Notes: a model not told the origin generated them from the sequence alone. A stretch of DNA of 64,000 bases from G963666945 sp963666945 (GCA_963666945.2 CAXXRT010000054.1:3236-67235), one strand, 5' to 3'; shown: positions 52,970 through 63,695, counted from the stretch's first letter. Made by a program: numbers and translations.

Positions 52970-53535
52970 ATGCAATTAATTCTTAACAGTCTTAACGAGG
53001 CAACTGTTTTGTTGAAAAACTTTATTGCCGATAAGGGGAATATTGAAAAGATAAAGCAGGCGGGCGATCTTATGTCTGAGGCAATTAACACGGGCAAAAC
53101 TATATTTTCCTGTGGTAATGGTGGCTCTTTGTGCGATGCTATGCATTTTGCGGAAGAACTAACCGGGCGTTTCAGAAATAACAGACGACCTCTTCCTGCT
53201 GTGGCCATAAGCGATCCTTCTCATATTACCTGTGTTGGTAACGATTTTGGTTTTGATTATATTTTTTCAAAATATGTAGAGGCAAATGGAGTTGGGGGAG
53301 ATGTGTTGCTTGTTATAAGTACTTCCGGTAATTCTGTGAATATTGTTGAAGCCGTCAGGGCCGCCAGGCAAAAAGGGATGAAGGTTGTTGCCCTTACCGG
53401 TAAAAAGGGCGGAATTGTTGGTCCTTTGTCAGACGTTGAGATAAGGGTGCCCTGGGAAAGGTATTCGACAGAATACAGGAAATACATATTAAGATTATTC
53501 ATATTCTGATAGAATATATAGAAAGTAAGCTATAA
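52970..53535 (+). pseudogene. gmhA: SIS-domain phosphoheptose isomerase-like protein, one frameshift
   Basis: About 188 codons. SIS domain with FSCGNGGSLCDAMHFAEELTG, CVGNDFGFDYIFSKYV and VISTSGNSVNIVEAVRAAR, closest to D-sedoheptulose 7-phosphate isomerase, the first step of ADP-heptose synthesis for LPS. At 53458-53468 one base is missing: the open frame ends in YRKYILRLFIF, but the next frame gives the expected DRIQEIHIKIIHILIEYI to a stop at 53533-53535. Confidence 0.82.
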
Positions 53536-53561
53536 AAAACGAGTTATAGAAGATCTTCAAG

Positions 53562-53591
53562 GGTGTCTGTTCAATACAGGCACCTTTTTTT
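53562..53591 (+). terminator. Terminator after gmhA
   Basis: GGTGTCTG (53562-53569) / CAGGCACC (53577-53584) with one G-T pair, 7-base loop and a T7 run. Confidence 0.85.
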
Positions 53592-53724
53592 GTGGAAAGA
53601 GAGTTGTTGATACCTTAAGTTGTTAGTTTACATTATATATCCGATTATATCAAAAGCTTGTATTGTTTCTTTGATATTAGCATAAAATAATATATTTTTA
53701 TAAGAATCAATAAAAATATAAGAT

Positions 53725-55262
53725 ATGCTTGTCAAGACATATGGTAGCGCACTATTGGGAATAGAGGCCACAACTATAACTATAGAGGTGAATATTCTTC
53801 AGGGGATAAAGTTCATAATGGTGGGACTTCCGGACAGTGCCGTCAAGGAGAGTCAGCAGAGGATTGATTCGGCGCTTCGTCAGTACGGAATGAAGATTCC
53901 GGGAAAAAGAATCATCATTAATATGGCTCCTGCATATATTCGCAAGGAGGGATCTTCCTACGACCTTCCTCTTGCTATGGGAATACTTGCGGCAAATGAG
54001 CAGCTTAAAGCCGATAAACTATCTTCTTATATGCTTATGGGTGAATTATCCCTTGATGGCAGTCTTTTGCCAATTAAGGGAGTCTTGCCAATAGCAATAA
54101 ATGCCAGGGAATCGGGATTTAAGGGTTTTATATTGCCCGCATCTAATGCAGCCGAGGCCGCAGTTGTTGAAGGACTGGAGGTGTATGGGATGGAAAATAT
54201 AAAGGAGGTTATTGACTTCCTTAACGGGGAGAGCAGTCCTGAATGTACTATTCCCGAGGTATGTCTTAATTATGTAAACGGTGATGGTATTATAGATTTT
54301 GACTTTGCAGATGTAAAGGGACAGGAGAATGTGAAACGCGGTCTTGAAATAGCAGCTGCCGGTGGTCACAACGTGATAATGATAGGTCCTCCGGTTCCGG
54401 AAAGACAATGCTGGCAAAGAGGTTGCCCGGAATACTTCCCCCTCTTTCCATGAATGAGGCGCTGGAGACAACAAAGATACATTCGGTTGCCGGTAATATA
54501 GTAAATAGTACTTCTCTTTTGTGGCAGCGCCCTTTCAGGTCGCCCCACCATACAATATCGGATGTAGCCTTGGTAGGGGGTGGAGCGTATCCCCAGCCGG
54601 GAGAGATATCCCTTGCCCATAATGGTGTTCTTTTCCTTGATGAGTTACCTGAATTTAAGCGATCAGCCCTGGAGGTGATGAGGCAGCCTCTGGAGGACCG
54701 GGAGATAACTATATCCAGGTCTAAGTTAGTGGTCAATTATCCCGCCAATATTATGCTTATAGCCTCAATGAACCCATGTCCATGCGGATATTACAACCAC
54801 CCGGAAAGGGAGTGTACATGCCCGCCGGGGGCTGTTCAGAAGTATCTTTCCAGAATATCAGGCCCCTTGCTTGACAGGATAGATCTTCATATAGAGGTTG
54901 TCCCGGTCAAATTCGAGAAGATGTCTGAGGACAGGCCGGCAGAAAGCAGTGCCGCCGTGAGGGAAAGGGTGGTAAAGGCCAGGGACATACAGCAGGAAAG
55001 ATTCAAGCATATGAATGGAATATATGCAAACAGTCAGATGACTCCCTCCATAATGAAAAGGCATTGCATGATAAGGGATGATGCAAAGAAATTGCTCAAG
55101 ATGGCAATGGATAAGACAGGTCTGTCGGCCCGGGCCTACAACAGAATTCTGAAAGTAGCCAGAACTATCGCAGATTTGGATGGTAAAGAGGAGATTGAAA
55201 CAAACCATATAGCTGAGGCAATTCAGTACAGGAGTCTTGACAGGGAGGCCTGGGGAGTATAA
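53725..55262 (+). pseudogene. comM: YifB/ComM-family Mg-chelatase-like ATPase, one frameshift
   Basis: About 512 codons. N-terminal ChlI-like domain (GIEATTITIEVNI, GLPDSAVKESQQRI, GSSYDLPLAMGIL), then the AAA+ core. The Walker A is split: GPP... in one frame and SGKTMLAKRLPG-like sequence in the next, because one G is missing near 54392-54394 (CCGGTT where CCGGGTT would restore GPPGSGKT). Downstream RSPHHTISDVALVGG, HNGVLFLDELPEF and CPCGYY are conserved. ComM helps branch migration in natural transformation. Confidence 0.88.
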
Positions 55263-55329
55263 TTTTATTTGATATTTAAGGTGGAGGTATAATAAGTGAG
55301 CTTATTGCTGGGAAAATATTAAAAAATGT

Positions 55330-55337
55330 TAAATTTG
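55330..55337 (+). promoter_or_regulatory. -7 element of the sensor-regulator gene
   Basis: TAAATTTG, 30 bases before the ATG at 55368 and overlapping an upstream in-frame ATG (55326), which supports the later start. The nearest TTG upstream is spaced 22 bases, so the -33 is poor. Confidence 0.4.
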
Positions 55338-55367
55338 CATATAGGGAAATGTTTTAAGAATTTTATT

Positions 55368-58235
55368 ATGCGAGTTTATTTTATTGTTTTTGTTTTATTG
55401 TCTTTGTCTTCATTATTACATGCGGCTAACGACGGCTTTCCTATTATGTACGGTTTTGAACCTCACGACTACGAAGGAGGGAGTCGTATATATTCTATCG
55501 TAAGCAATAAGAGTGGCTTGCTTTATGCCGGAGACAAGAATGGAGTATTGGAATTCGATGGAGAGACCTGGAGAAAGATTCACTGTGGTTATCCTGTTAC
55601 TTCATTGGTCGTTGCAAGCGATAGCTCCGTTTACATTGCCGGCAGTGGTGGTATAGGTGTTTTGGAAGCCGATTCTGTGAATTTTATTAGGTTTAAGTCT
55701 TTAAATCATTATATCTCATCGGAAAATAGTTCAAAAAACTTCCGCATGAGCAAGGTATATAATATAAATGGTAAGATAGTTTTTGTCCTTGACAACAGAA
55801 TAATAATAGATGCAGAAGAACGTTTAAAGTCAATAGAGCTGCCCTATAATTTTTGTTATTCGCAGATAATCGATGGGGAATTATATCTTTATTCACTTAA
55901 TGAAGGTTTATTTAGACTTAATGATGAAAAGCTGGAACCTGTTATTAGAAATGAAAAAATACTAAACAGGGATATTCGTGGTCTCTTCAGTTTTAGAGGG
56001 GTAATATTTCTTGTTGATAATAACCAGGGCGTAATAAGACCGGTAAACGATGAAATGCAGGTTGTTGATAATAGTATCAGTAAATTTGTATCTGATAACT
56101 ATGTATATGGAACAAGTCAGTTGAATGATTCTTTATATTTGCTTAAGACATATTATAAGGGACTGATTTTATTTAATAGCAGAGGTAAAATAAATAGAAA
56201 TTTCAAGTATTCCAATGGCTTGGTAAATAATACGGTTTTCAGTACCTGTGTCGATAATTATAACAACTTATGGATAGGAACTGCTGCAGGAATCTCCACT
56301 TGTAGAATGAATTTGCCATTTACCGTTTACGATACTCCCAAAGGGATAGGGACAGGCTATTTTTCCATGGTTTTTAAGGATAATATTTATCTTGCCACAA
56401 GTCTCGGGCTTTACAGAAAAGACAGAGATGACAAGGGTAATGTTTCGTTTTATAAGATTTTCGAAGGTCATGTATGGGGACTTAAGGTGATAGGCAATAA
56501 GCTTTATTTTGGACATCCTTCAGGATTGTATTCCTGGGATAACAGAACTATCGAGAGAGTTGCCCGGATACAGGGAGGCTGGAAATTGGAGAAAATAAAG
56601 GACAGAGAAGAATATATTACAAATTCAACATATGGTCTTTATTTATTAAAAAAGGATGGGGCAGGGAATCTAAAACCAAAGGGTCTTGTTGAGGGGTTCC
56701 GGTCGAAAGTAAATAATTTTGAGTTCGATTCTTTTAATAATATATGGATAGAGGGGGATAATTCAATATGCAGGCTAACTGTTTCCCTTGATTCAAATAA
56801 AGTTGAAGATGTAAGTTATTACGATAGGGTTTCCCAGAACAATAAGCTAAGACGGCTGGTAAGGGTGAATAATAAGTTACGGTTTATTGCAGATAGTGGG
56901 GTATATTTATATAATTCCGTTAGTGGAAAGTTTAATAGAGATAGTCTTTTTAAGGATTTGTATACGTCGAATCTTTTCCCTACAAACATTATTCAGGATG
57001 ATTACAGCAGGCTGTGGGTATTTGTTAATGGCAAGTTATCCGTTTATAAAATTAATAAAAACAGAATCCAGGAAATTTATACAGGCACATTTGGTTTTGT
57101 TGAAAACTTATTTCCCGCAGGCTATGAGAACGTGTTTTGTATAAATGATAATCTTTCCCTAATAGGTATTGAAGAGGGGTTCCTGTGTTTTAATTCAGAT
57201 AACTCCATGCTTAAAATTTATTCTTCTGCTATAATAAGGAATATTCAGCTTAAATCAGATGCAGGAGTTATTAAGAATATATGGGGAGATGAAAATAAAA
57301 TAGAGAAGGCCCAGTATATTAATATTTCCAGGAAGATAGAATATGACTATAATTCTATCAAGTTTTATTATTCTGCCGGATCCGGTAATTATATGGGCGT
57401 AAGATATCAGACATTTCTTATAGGTTATGACAGGGAATGGTCTGATTGGAGCAATGAGAATATGAGGGAATACACCAATTTACCTGCGGGAAAATACAGG
57501 TTTGTTATACGATCGTTGAATAAAGTAAATGAATTCAGCAATATATCTTTCTGCGATTTTGTTGTTTCACCTCCATGGTATCTGACAGCATTTGCAATAT
57601 ATTGGTATGTAATATTGTTCCTTACATTCTTGTTTGTTTTCTACAGGCTTATTAAGATAAGGATTAAGAAGGCACATTTAAAAGAGGTAGAGAGGCAGGA
57701 AGAGCTGCTTTATAGAAAAGAACAGGAAAGAATACAGGAAAACCTAAGAAAGGAGAAGGAGATAATTAAACTCAGGAATGAAAAACTAAGAAGCGATAAT
57801 CTTTACAAGTCGAGAGAGCTCGCCAATACCACTATGAGTATTATTAAAAAGAATCAGTTTTTGACTGATATGAAGGTGGAATTGGAAAAAATACGGTCTT
57901 TATCTGAGCAGAATAAAGTGGTCACCTCCGATATTAAAACTTTGGTAAGAAGGATAAATAGGGATATTGATAATAAGGAGAACTGGGCTGTTTTCGAGGA
58001 ATATTTCGATAGTGTTCACGAGAACTTTTTTGCCAGGTTAAAGAAAAAGTTTCCTGACCTGAGTTCCAAGGACCTCAGGCTTTGTGCTTATATTAAGATG
58101 AACCTGTCGACCAAGGAGATTGCTCCTTTAATTAATATTACTGTAAGAGGAGTTGAGATAAGTCGTTACAGGCTGCGTAAGAAGCTTAATATAGACAGAA
58201 ACGAAAGTCTTAATGATTTTCTTATAAAGATGTAA
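55368..58235 (+). CDS. Membrane one-component regulator: beta-propeller sensor, Y_Y_Y domain, LuxR-type HTH
   Basis: 955 residues from the chosen ATG. Signal peptide (SSLLHAAN), then about 630 residues of Reg_prop-like beta-propeller repeats (GLLYAGDKNGVLEFDGETW, NNLWIGTAAGIS), a Y_Y_Y (triple tyrosine) domain with YDREWSDWSNENMREYTNLPAGKYRF, one membrane helix (WYVILFLTFLFVFYRL), a long charged coiled coil, and a C-terminal helix-turn-helix (FPDLSSKDLRLCAYIKMNL, STKEIAPLINITVRGVEISRYRLR). No histidine-kinase or receiver domain. It should sense a periplasmic ligand, perhaps a glycan, and act directly on DNA near the membrane. Target unknown. Confidence 0.88.
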   Translation: MRVYFIVFVLLSLSSLLHAANDGFPIMYGFEPHDYEGGSRIYSIVSNKSGLLYAGDKNGVLEFDGETWRKIHCGYPVTSLVVASDSSVYIAGSGGIGVLEADSVNFIRFKSLNHYISSENSSKNFRMSKVYNINGKIVFVLDNRIIIDAEERLKSIELPYNFCYSQIIDGELYLYSLNEGLFRLNDEKLEPVIRNEKILNRDIRGLFSFRGVIFLVDNNQGVIRPVNDEMQVVDNSISKFVSDNYVYGTSQLNDSLYLLKTYYKGLILFNSRGKINRNFKYSNGLVNNTVFSTCVDNYNNLWIGTAAGISTCRMNLPFTVYDTPKGIGTGYFSMVFKDNIYLATSLGLYRKDRDDKGNVSFYKIFEGHVWGLKVIGNKLYFGHPSGLYSWDNRTIERVARIQGGWKLEKIKDREEYITNSTYGLYLLKKDGAGNLKPKGLVEGFRSKVNNFEFDSFNNIWIEGDNSICRLTVSLDSNKVEDVSYYDRVSQNNKLRRLVRVNNKLRFIADSGVYLYNSVSGKFNRDSLFKDLYTSNLFPTNIIQDDYSRLWVFVNGKLSVYKINKNRIQEIYTGTFGFVENLFPAGYENVFCINDNLSLIGIEEGFLCFNSDNSMLKIYSSAIIRNIQLKSDAGVIKNIWGDENKIEKAQYINISRKIEYDYNSIKFYYSAGSGNYMGVRYQTFLIGYDREWSDWSNENMREYTNLPAGKYRFVIRSLNKVNEFSNISFCDFVVSPPWYLTAFAIYWYVILFLTFLFVFYRLIKIRIKKAHLKEVERQEELLYRKEQERIQENLRKEKEIIKLRNEKLRSDNLYKSRELANTTMSIIKKNQFLTDMKVELEKIRSLSEQNKVVTSDIKTLVRRINRDIDNKENWAVFEEYFDSVHENFFARLKKKFPDLSSKDLRLCAYIKMNLSTKEIAPLINITVRGVEISRYRLRKKLNIDRNESLNDFLIKM

Positions 58236-58242
58236 TATAAGA

Positions 58243-58280
58243 GAAAACCGCCCAAAACTTAATTCGGACGGTTTCTTTTT
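58243..58280. terminator. Weak hairpin between convergent genes
   Basis: AAACCG / CGGTTT arms around 58248 and 58268 with mismatched inner pairing, followed by a T-run. Placed between the regulator stop (58235) and the M16 gene stop (58317). Confidence 0.5.
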
Positions 58281-58316
58281 TAACTGTTGTTGATTAACCT
58301 GTGATTGTAAATGAAA

Positions 58317-59759
58317 TTAAAACTTAAATATCTTACCGTCTTTATCAAGATAGATAACTTCTCCGAATTTTTCTAATTTACCTTTTATTTCTCTTACGTT
58401 TCCATTTACAGAAATAACACATTCGAATGGTTTTATATATTTCTCAGCCATAGTCCTTATATCCTTTTTACTGACATTATAAATACGGGGAATTCTTGTT
58501 TGTAAATAATTGTCCGGTAAGTTATAATCGTCTTTAACCATTGAAAAAGATATGTATGGCGTTGTGGCTATTCCTGACATAGCGCGGGATTCTTTACCTA
58601 TCAGGCTACCTTTGGCTATTTTAAGATCTTTATCGGAGACATCCATGTTCTTGATTCTTAACATCTCAAGAAGTATGTTCTCTATAACTATCTCGGATTT
58701 GCCCTGTTTAAAGCTACCCCATACAGCCCCGGTGCCGCCTGATGCATTTGGACTTACCGATGAGCCAACAAAATAACACAGGCCTTTGTCTTCCCTTAAA
58801 TTCCTGTATACGTAAGACATTTGACTGCCTCCAAATATCTCATTTAAAACTTCCAGTTCTATGTGTTTGTTAAAATAGGTGGGGGCGTCGTTTAGTCCCC
58901 AGTTGAAAGATATTCTTTCCTGAGAAGAATTCGGTGCGTCAATAACAAGAATTTTTCTTTTAGCGAGAATTTGTTTGTTTAGTTTTGTTTGGTGTGATGA
59001 GGGTAGTTTTTTCCCTTTTTCCCAGTTTTCGAAATATCTGTTTATAAGGTCTTTACTCTCTTCTTTTGTGAAGTCTCCGAAAATCAGGATAGAAGTATTA
59101 GAGGTTACTATTCTTCTTTTTAGATAGTTATAACAATCACCTATATTGATATTATCATAATTCAGTTGTTTTTCCTTTATTTCCTTTTTTTGGGAGGTTT
59201 TGCCATACAAAAGGGAGTCGATGTAGTCGTTTTTATTAAACTTACTATCTTTTCCCGAATTTTTTTTCTTTTTGTTCTCTTTTTTCTTTTTCCCGGAAAA
59301 TTCCTTGATGTTATCTTCTGTAATTATAATATTAGTCAATAAGTCGGAACAAATAGGTAATAATTTATCAATATCCCTTTTTAAACCTCTTATAAATCCT
59401 CCGTTAAGAGTTATCCCTTTATCCGCACCATAAAATTTAAATGTAGATTCAATTTCTTTATTTGTATACTTTTTGGTGGATGGATTTTTATAAAATGCCG
59501 AATTGACAATTTCTCTTATTTCAGGAAATTCATCTTCATTTATTGCAGGTTGTTCAATATTAATATTAATTGTGAATTTGGGATATCCGGTCTTTTGTAC
59601 CAGATATATTTTAAGCCCGTTATCCAGCTTAATAGTTTCCATTTTCCCCACATTGATAGGGGTAGGGGTATCCGATTCAGGTGCTTTTGTCCTGTCAACC
59701 TGAGAAAAAACACAGGCTGTATTTAAGAGCAATATTATATATATTATAAAGATTCTCAT
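58317..59759 (-). CDS. M16-family peptidase homologue without catalytic motif
   Basis: 480 residues. Signal peptide (NTACVFSQ), then M16 fold: METIKLDNGLKIYLVQKTG at the start and the late ILLEMLRIKN... and ISFSMVKDDY regions. The zinc motif HxxEH is absent (the place reads EDEFPEIREIVNSAF), so this is the inactive half of a heterodimeric M16 pair. A lysine-rich insert (KKKKENKKKKNSGKD) lies near residue 160. The active partner lies 4 bases upstream in the operon. Confidence 0.85.
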   Translation of the reverse strand: MRIFIIYIILLLNTACVFSQVDRTKAPESDTPTPINVGKMETIKLDNGLKIYLVQKTGYPKFTININIEQPAINEDEFPEIREIVNSAFYKNPSTKKYTNKEIESTFKFYGADKGITLNGGFIRGLKRDIDKLLPICSDLLTNIIITEDNIKEFSGKKKKENKKKKNSGKDSKFNKNDYIDSLLYGKTSQKKEIKEKQLNYDNINIGDCYNYLKRRIVTSNTSILIFGDFTKEESKDLINRYFENWEKGKKLPSSHQTKLNKQILAKRKILVIDAPNSSQERISFNWGLNDAPTYFNKHIELEVLNEIFGGSQMSYVYRNLREDKGLCYFVGSSVSPNASGGTGAVWGSFKQGKSEIVIENILLEMLRIKNMDVSDKDLKIAKGSLIGKESRAMSGIATTPYISFSMVKDDYNLPDNYLQTRIPRIYNVSKKDIRTMAEKYIKPFECVISVNGNVREIKGKLEKFGEVIYLDKDGKIFKF

Positions 59760-59763
59760 AGTA

Positions 59764-61089
59764 TTAATTTTTTTCAGGAAGGTATATTATTATTGTTCTG
59801 TTATCTTGGGTGAAATATTTTCTGGCAACCCTTTGTATGTCTTCAGCTGTTACATCTGTGAACCTGTTAATATAGTTGTTCAATTCTGAAGCATTTCCCT
59901 GTATATGGTAAAAGTTGGTTATTTGGTCGGCTATTGTTCTGTTATCAAAGAATATCTCAACAAGTTCGTTTTCATATCTATTTTTAACCTCTTGTAGTTT
60001 TTTGGGATCAACCTTTTGTTTTTTTATAAGATCAAGTTGTTTTTGAATATCCGAGATTACTTTTTTTATGTTTTTATTTTCCTTTAGTTTTACGTTTATT
60101 TTCAAAAAGCCAACTTTTTCCCAGATCTCCGCACTTGATGTTATGTTTTCCACATTTTTATCTTTGTCCAATATATTGTTCTTCAGGTATGAGTCTGAAG
60201 AAGAGTCAAAATATAACAAGGTGGAAATAATATTCAATACCTTTGAGTCCTTATCTGTTTCAGGGGTTGCATTATATGCAATAAGGATAGCCGGATTCTT
60301 AAGATCCTTTTTGGTTATCTCAATAACTTTTTCTTTGCCTGTATCAGGTTTTAGAAATTTAGTGGGTTGGACAACCTTTTTGCCTTTAGGGATATCCTTG
60401 AAATAGTAGTTTATCCATTTCTTTGATTCTTTTATGTCAATATTTCCCGAAAGCACAAGGCACGCATTGCATGGAGAGTAGTAATTACTTGTAAAATTGC
60501 GTATGTCCTCTACTGAAGTTGCCTTAAGGTCTTCCAGTTTTCCAATCATGGAATGTCCGTAAGAAACAGGATTGTATAATCCGGACATTATCTCGTTATA
60601 AGAATTACTTAACGGGCCTTTGTAATATCTCATGTTCCTTTCCTGTATAACAATCTCCCTTTCTGTGTCCAGACCTTCCTGGGTTACCACAGGGTGAAGC
60701 ATTCTTTCAGATTCTGCCCAAAGAGCCAGCTTGTATTCGTGTGCCGGCATTAGTTCGTAAAAATACGTGACGTCGTAATGGGTATAGGCATTGCAATAAC
60801 CACCTGCATCCATTATAATTTTTTCAAATTTTCCCTGAGGAATATTCTTTGTTCCGTGAAATTGGACATGTTCAATAAAGTGTGCAATACCGGAACGGTC
60901 AGTAGGTTCGTTTTTTGAACCGACGTGATATTTAACACCGACCACAACATTAGGAACACTTTTATCCTGATGTAATATAACATGTAATCCATTATCCAGA
61001 TCGTATTCAGTGAAATCCAGCTTCAACCTACTTTGTCCGAATATAATGGAAGGAATTATTAAAGAAATAATTAATAAAAACTTTTTCAT
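59764..61089 (-). CDS. M16-family zinc metallopeptidase (active subunit)
   Basis: 441 residues. Signal peptide (PSIIFGQ), then YDLDNGLHVILHQDKSVP and the inverted zinc motif HFIEH at residues 70-74, with the distal Glu in LDTEREIVIQER. VKYHVGSKNEPTDRSGIAH is typical. Periplasmic; together with the inactive partner forms the usual clam-shell pair that degrades peptides. Confidence 0.92.
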   Translation of the reverse strand: MKKFLLIISLIIPSIIFGQSRLKLDFTEYDLDNGLHVILHQDKSVPNVVVGVKYHVGSKNEPTDRSGIAHFIEHVQFHGTKNIPQGKFEKIIMDAGGYCNAYTHYDVTYFYELMPAHEYKLALWAESERMLHPVVTQEGLDTEREIVIQERNMRYYKGPLSNSYNEIMSGLYNPVSYGHSMIGKLEDLKATSVEDIRNFTSNYYSPCNACLVLSGNIDIKESKKWINYYFKDIPKGKKVVQPTKFLKPDTGKEKVIEITKKDLKNPAILIAYNATPETDKDSKVLNIISTLLYFDSSSDSYLKNNILDKDKNVENITSSAEIWEKVGFLKINVKLKENKNIKKVISDIQKQLDLIKKQKVDPKKLQEVKNRYENELVEIFFDNRTIADQITNFYHIQGNASELNNYINRFTDVTAEDIQRVARKYFTQDNRTIIIYLPEKN

Positions 61090-61106
61090 TTTTTCAATTT
61101 TTAAGT

Positions 61107-61148
61107 CATTAATAACAGAGTGCGAATCATTACATTCTGTTATTAATG
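61107..61148 (-). other. Intercistronic 13-bp stem-loop upstream of the M16 pair
   Basis: Perfect inverted repeat CATTAATAACAGA (61107-61119) / TCTGTTATTAATG (61136-61148), 16-base loop, in the 88-base gap between the ChaN-like gene and the active M16 gene. No U-tract follows on the minus strand, so an attenuator, mRNA end-protection or regulator site is as likely as a terminator. Confidence 0.55.
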
Positions 61149-61177
61149 GTTAATCTTTTAGACTATATAAACAATAA

Positions 61178-62113
61178 TTAATAGGTTGTAGTCATATTCT
61201 CACTTACAATAATATTGAAATCACCTGTGTTGTTCTCTTTTTTTAATTCAAGTACATTATCTTGCTTAGCTACAGATATGGTCACAAAATCTATATCTGG
61301 ATTGTAATATTTAAGGTAGTAGCAGATGCTTTGGTGGTTTTGTGAATGGTACACCCCATTATAATGTATCATGTATTTACCTTTCTTCCAGAATTTAAGT
61401 ATGTTGTAAGCCATGGTAGCATCTTTAATAGCCTGCGCTTTAACAAGATTAGAACCCTTGTAGTTCATCATTGGGACTTTTGATTTATTAACAACATCCT
61501 TATCAGGGCCAAAGATAGAACCCATTGCCTTATAGGCTGGCTGATTCAGGTCGAAATGAATAGGCATAGGAGGTAAAAATTTATATGCTTCTTCAGGAAG
61601 ACTATCAAGGTAATTTGGACCCTTCTTATAAATTATGTTGGCATATCTTCTGGGAATATTGGAACATACGAATTTAAGATTGTTGCGTAAGGCAATACCG
61701 ACAAGAGGCTTGTAGTCCCTAAAGTTTGGCCAGTTTCTGGCACCTTCGGTATAAGCTTTTTTATCAATAAGGCCATGTAATGTAAATTCGTCCATTATTA
61801 GCTGCTGGTCTGTTTCCCACATTTCTCCCCCTAAAATAAGGTCTGAACCTTTTTGTTCGAATAATCTCAGTGTTATTGTTTTTTCCATCCAATGAGAGAT
61901 AGGATCGTCATGCAGTTCTCCAAAAAGACAGATCTCGTGTTCTCCGAGCTTATCCATCATTTCATTAAAGGTAACCCTTTTACCTTGGGAATTGTAAATT
62001 ACATATGCCGGGAAATCGTTTTTGTAATTTTTTACTTTGTTTTTTTTTGTCTTGTGCAAATGATGTATTTACAACTAAAAAAACATCAGTGCGATCATTG
62101 ATAGTAATTTCAT
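61178..62113 (-). pseudogene. ChaN-like heme-binding lipoprotein/secreted protein, signal peptide frameshifted
   Basis: About 312 codons from ATG at 62111-62113. The mature part is open: EICLFGELHDDPISHWMEKTI (the ChaN/cofactor-heme-binding motif with GExHDxxxxH), GGEMWETDQQL, HYNGVYHSQNHQS. In the signal peptide, a T7 run on the coding strand (62077-62083) is one base short and an A9 run (62040-62048) one base long; correcting both gives a normal signal ending NTSFAQD. The compensating pair shows the errors are in run lengths. Likely role: heme or iron-related, outer-membrane or periplasmic. Confidence 0.78.
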
Positions 62114-62124
62114 TTTCTTAGTTT

Positions 62125-63679
62125 TTAAAAGAACAGGCTAATGCAGGTTTTAATGAACTCCTTATCCATATCTTTTGTGATATAGGAATAGTTATTAAAT
62201 AACTTTACATCAGTCGGTTTGTTATACAAATATTCAACGTTTATTTCTGCTTTTATTTTCTTCAGATTCTTGAAAAAAGATAATTTTCCTCCCGCTTTAT
62301 AGTAGTCGCATGTGTTGTAAGCAATCTCGTTATATGCAAGGTTTGTCGTATAAGGTTTGGTTGCAGCTGAGGCAATACTGTGGGTATAGTCGAGATTATA
62401 CCTGTATGAAGCTTCAATATCAAGAGTGATTTTATCTTTTTTGGAAACAGGGATACATATGCCTGTAACAAATTTTGCATTTAAGTTTGTATATTCAATC
62501 TTTTGTGCATAAGTCATATCTTTTTTGCTAATGCTTACAAGATTGACATTTATTATATTTTTGTAGAATAGTTTTCGCTTTAATCTTAGCAGTGCGGAAT
62601 TATAATCGATGCTTGTTTCGTTATAAATATATGTTTTGCGGTATGACTGATTCATTTTATAGCCATCACCGGTAATTAATATCGCATTAACGTAGTTATG
62701 AAACTCATATTCAGCATTTGTAATTATATACGATGTTTTTAGTTTGTTTGTCAGGTAGTTGTATTTATATAGTTCTTGTTTTCTGTTGCTGTTTACAGAG
62801 CTTATCTTATATTTCCAAAGCTCTTTCCCATTATATATTGAATATAAAAAAGACAGTTTATTTTTTTTGCCTGAGAAGTAGCTTAAATATAGTCCAGGGT
62901 TTTTATCTGTTATATAAAATATGTCGGACAGGCTTACGTTATCAAAGTCCCCCAGACCATTTACGGCATAAAGGTTGTATTCCTCTCCGTTTGTTTTAAA
63001 TTCGTTTTTAAATTCTGTAGAACTTTTTTTATAAAAATAGGCCAAGCCTAAAGAGAAGTGTGCGAATTTATTGAGATTGTAATTAATGGCACCCATAAAT
63101 TCAGTGGTCAGGTTGTATTGGTTATTGCGTGTATCCCGCATTCTAAAGAATAAGTCCCCATTGTAGTTTGCGGAGAATCCGAGTGAGAATTTATTGTTTA
63201 GTTTCTTTGTAAAGGCTCCTTTTAATCTGTAGTGTTTAGTATTCCATTCCCCCTGGCGCATTGTTATTAACCTGAATGGGGTACCTGTACTGTTTTTTTT
63301 CAAAAAACAAGTTCCATCTGGCTTTCTCGTGCGAACTCATGCCAAAAGAAAAATTACCGTAGAATCTCCATCCCTTGTCCATAAAAGATTGAACAGATTC
63401 GGTAGTAAAGAAGAATTGCTCATCTTTATTAAAATTGTCAACAGTTTTAAAATCACCTTCATTCCTGTTTCCTTTTAAAGACATATAGGAGAAGTCTCCC
63501 CTATTCCATTGCCATAGGTTGGTTGGTATTGTTTGGTATATGTTTAGTTGATTTTCTATAAAAAAATCCCTGTTAATGTCTTCAGTAAGTGCTGAATTTT
63601 TAATTAAAGTACTATTCTGCGCCTTAACTATGTTAGTGAAAGCTGTTACTGTAATTAATATGAGCAATAATTTTTTCAT
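62125..63679 (-). pseudogene. DUF6850-like outer-membrane beta-barrel protein, one frameshift
   Basis: About 518 codons. Signal peptide (NIVKAQN), then FFIENQLNIYQTIPTNLWQWN and many alternating aromatic strands (GFSANYNGDLFFRM, FAHFSLGLAYFY, KAGGKLSFFKN) ending in a C-terminal aromatic ISLFF, all as in an outer-membrane barrel. The frame changes inside a T8 run (63293-63300): FFEKK is followed in the next frame by NSTGTPFRLITMRQGEW. Family assigned from memory as DUF6850, whose members sit with DUF4876 and TonB receptors. Confidence 0.72.
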
Positions 63680-63695
63680 GATATAAAATTTGGAT

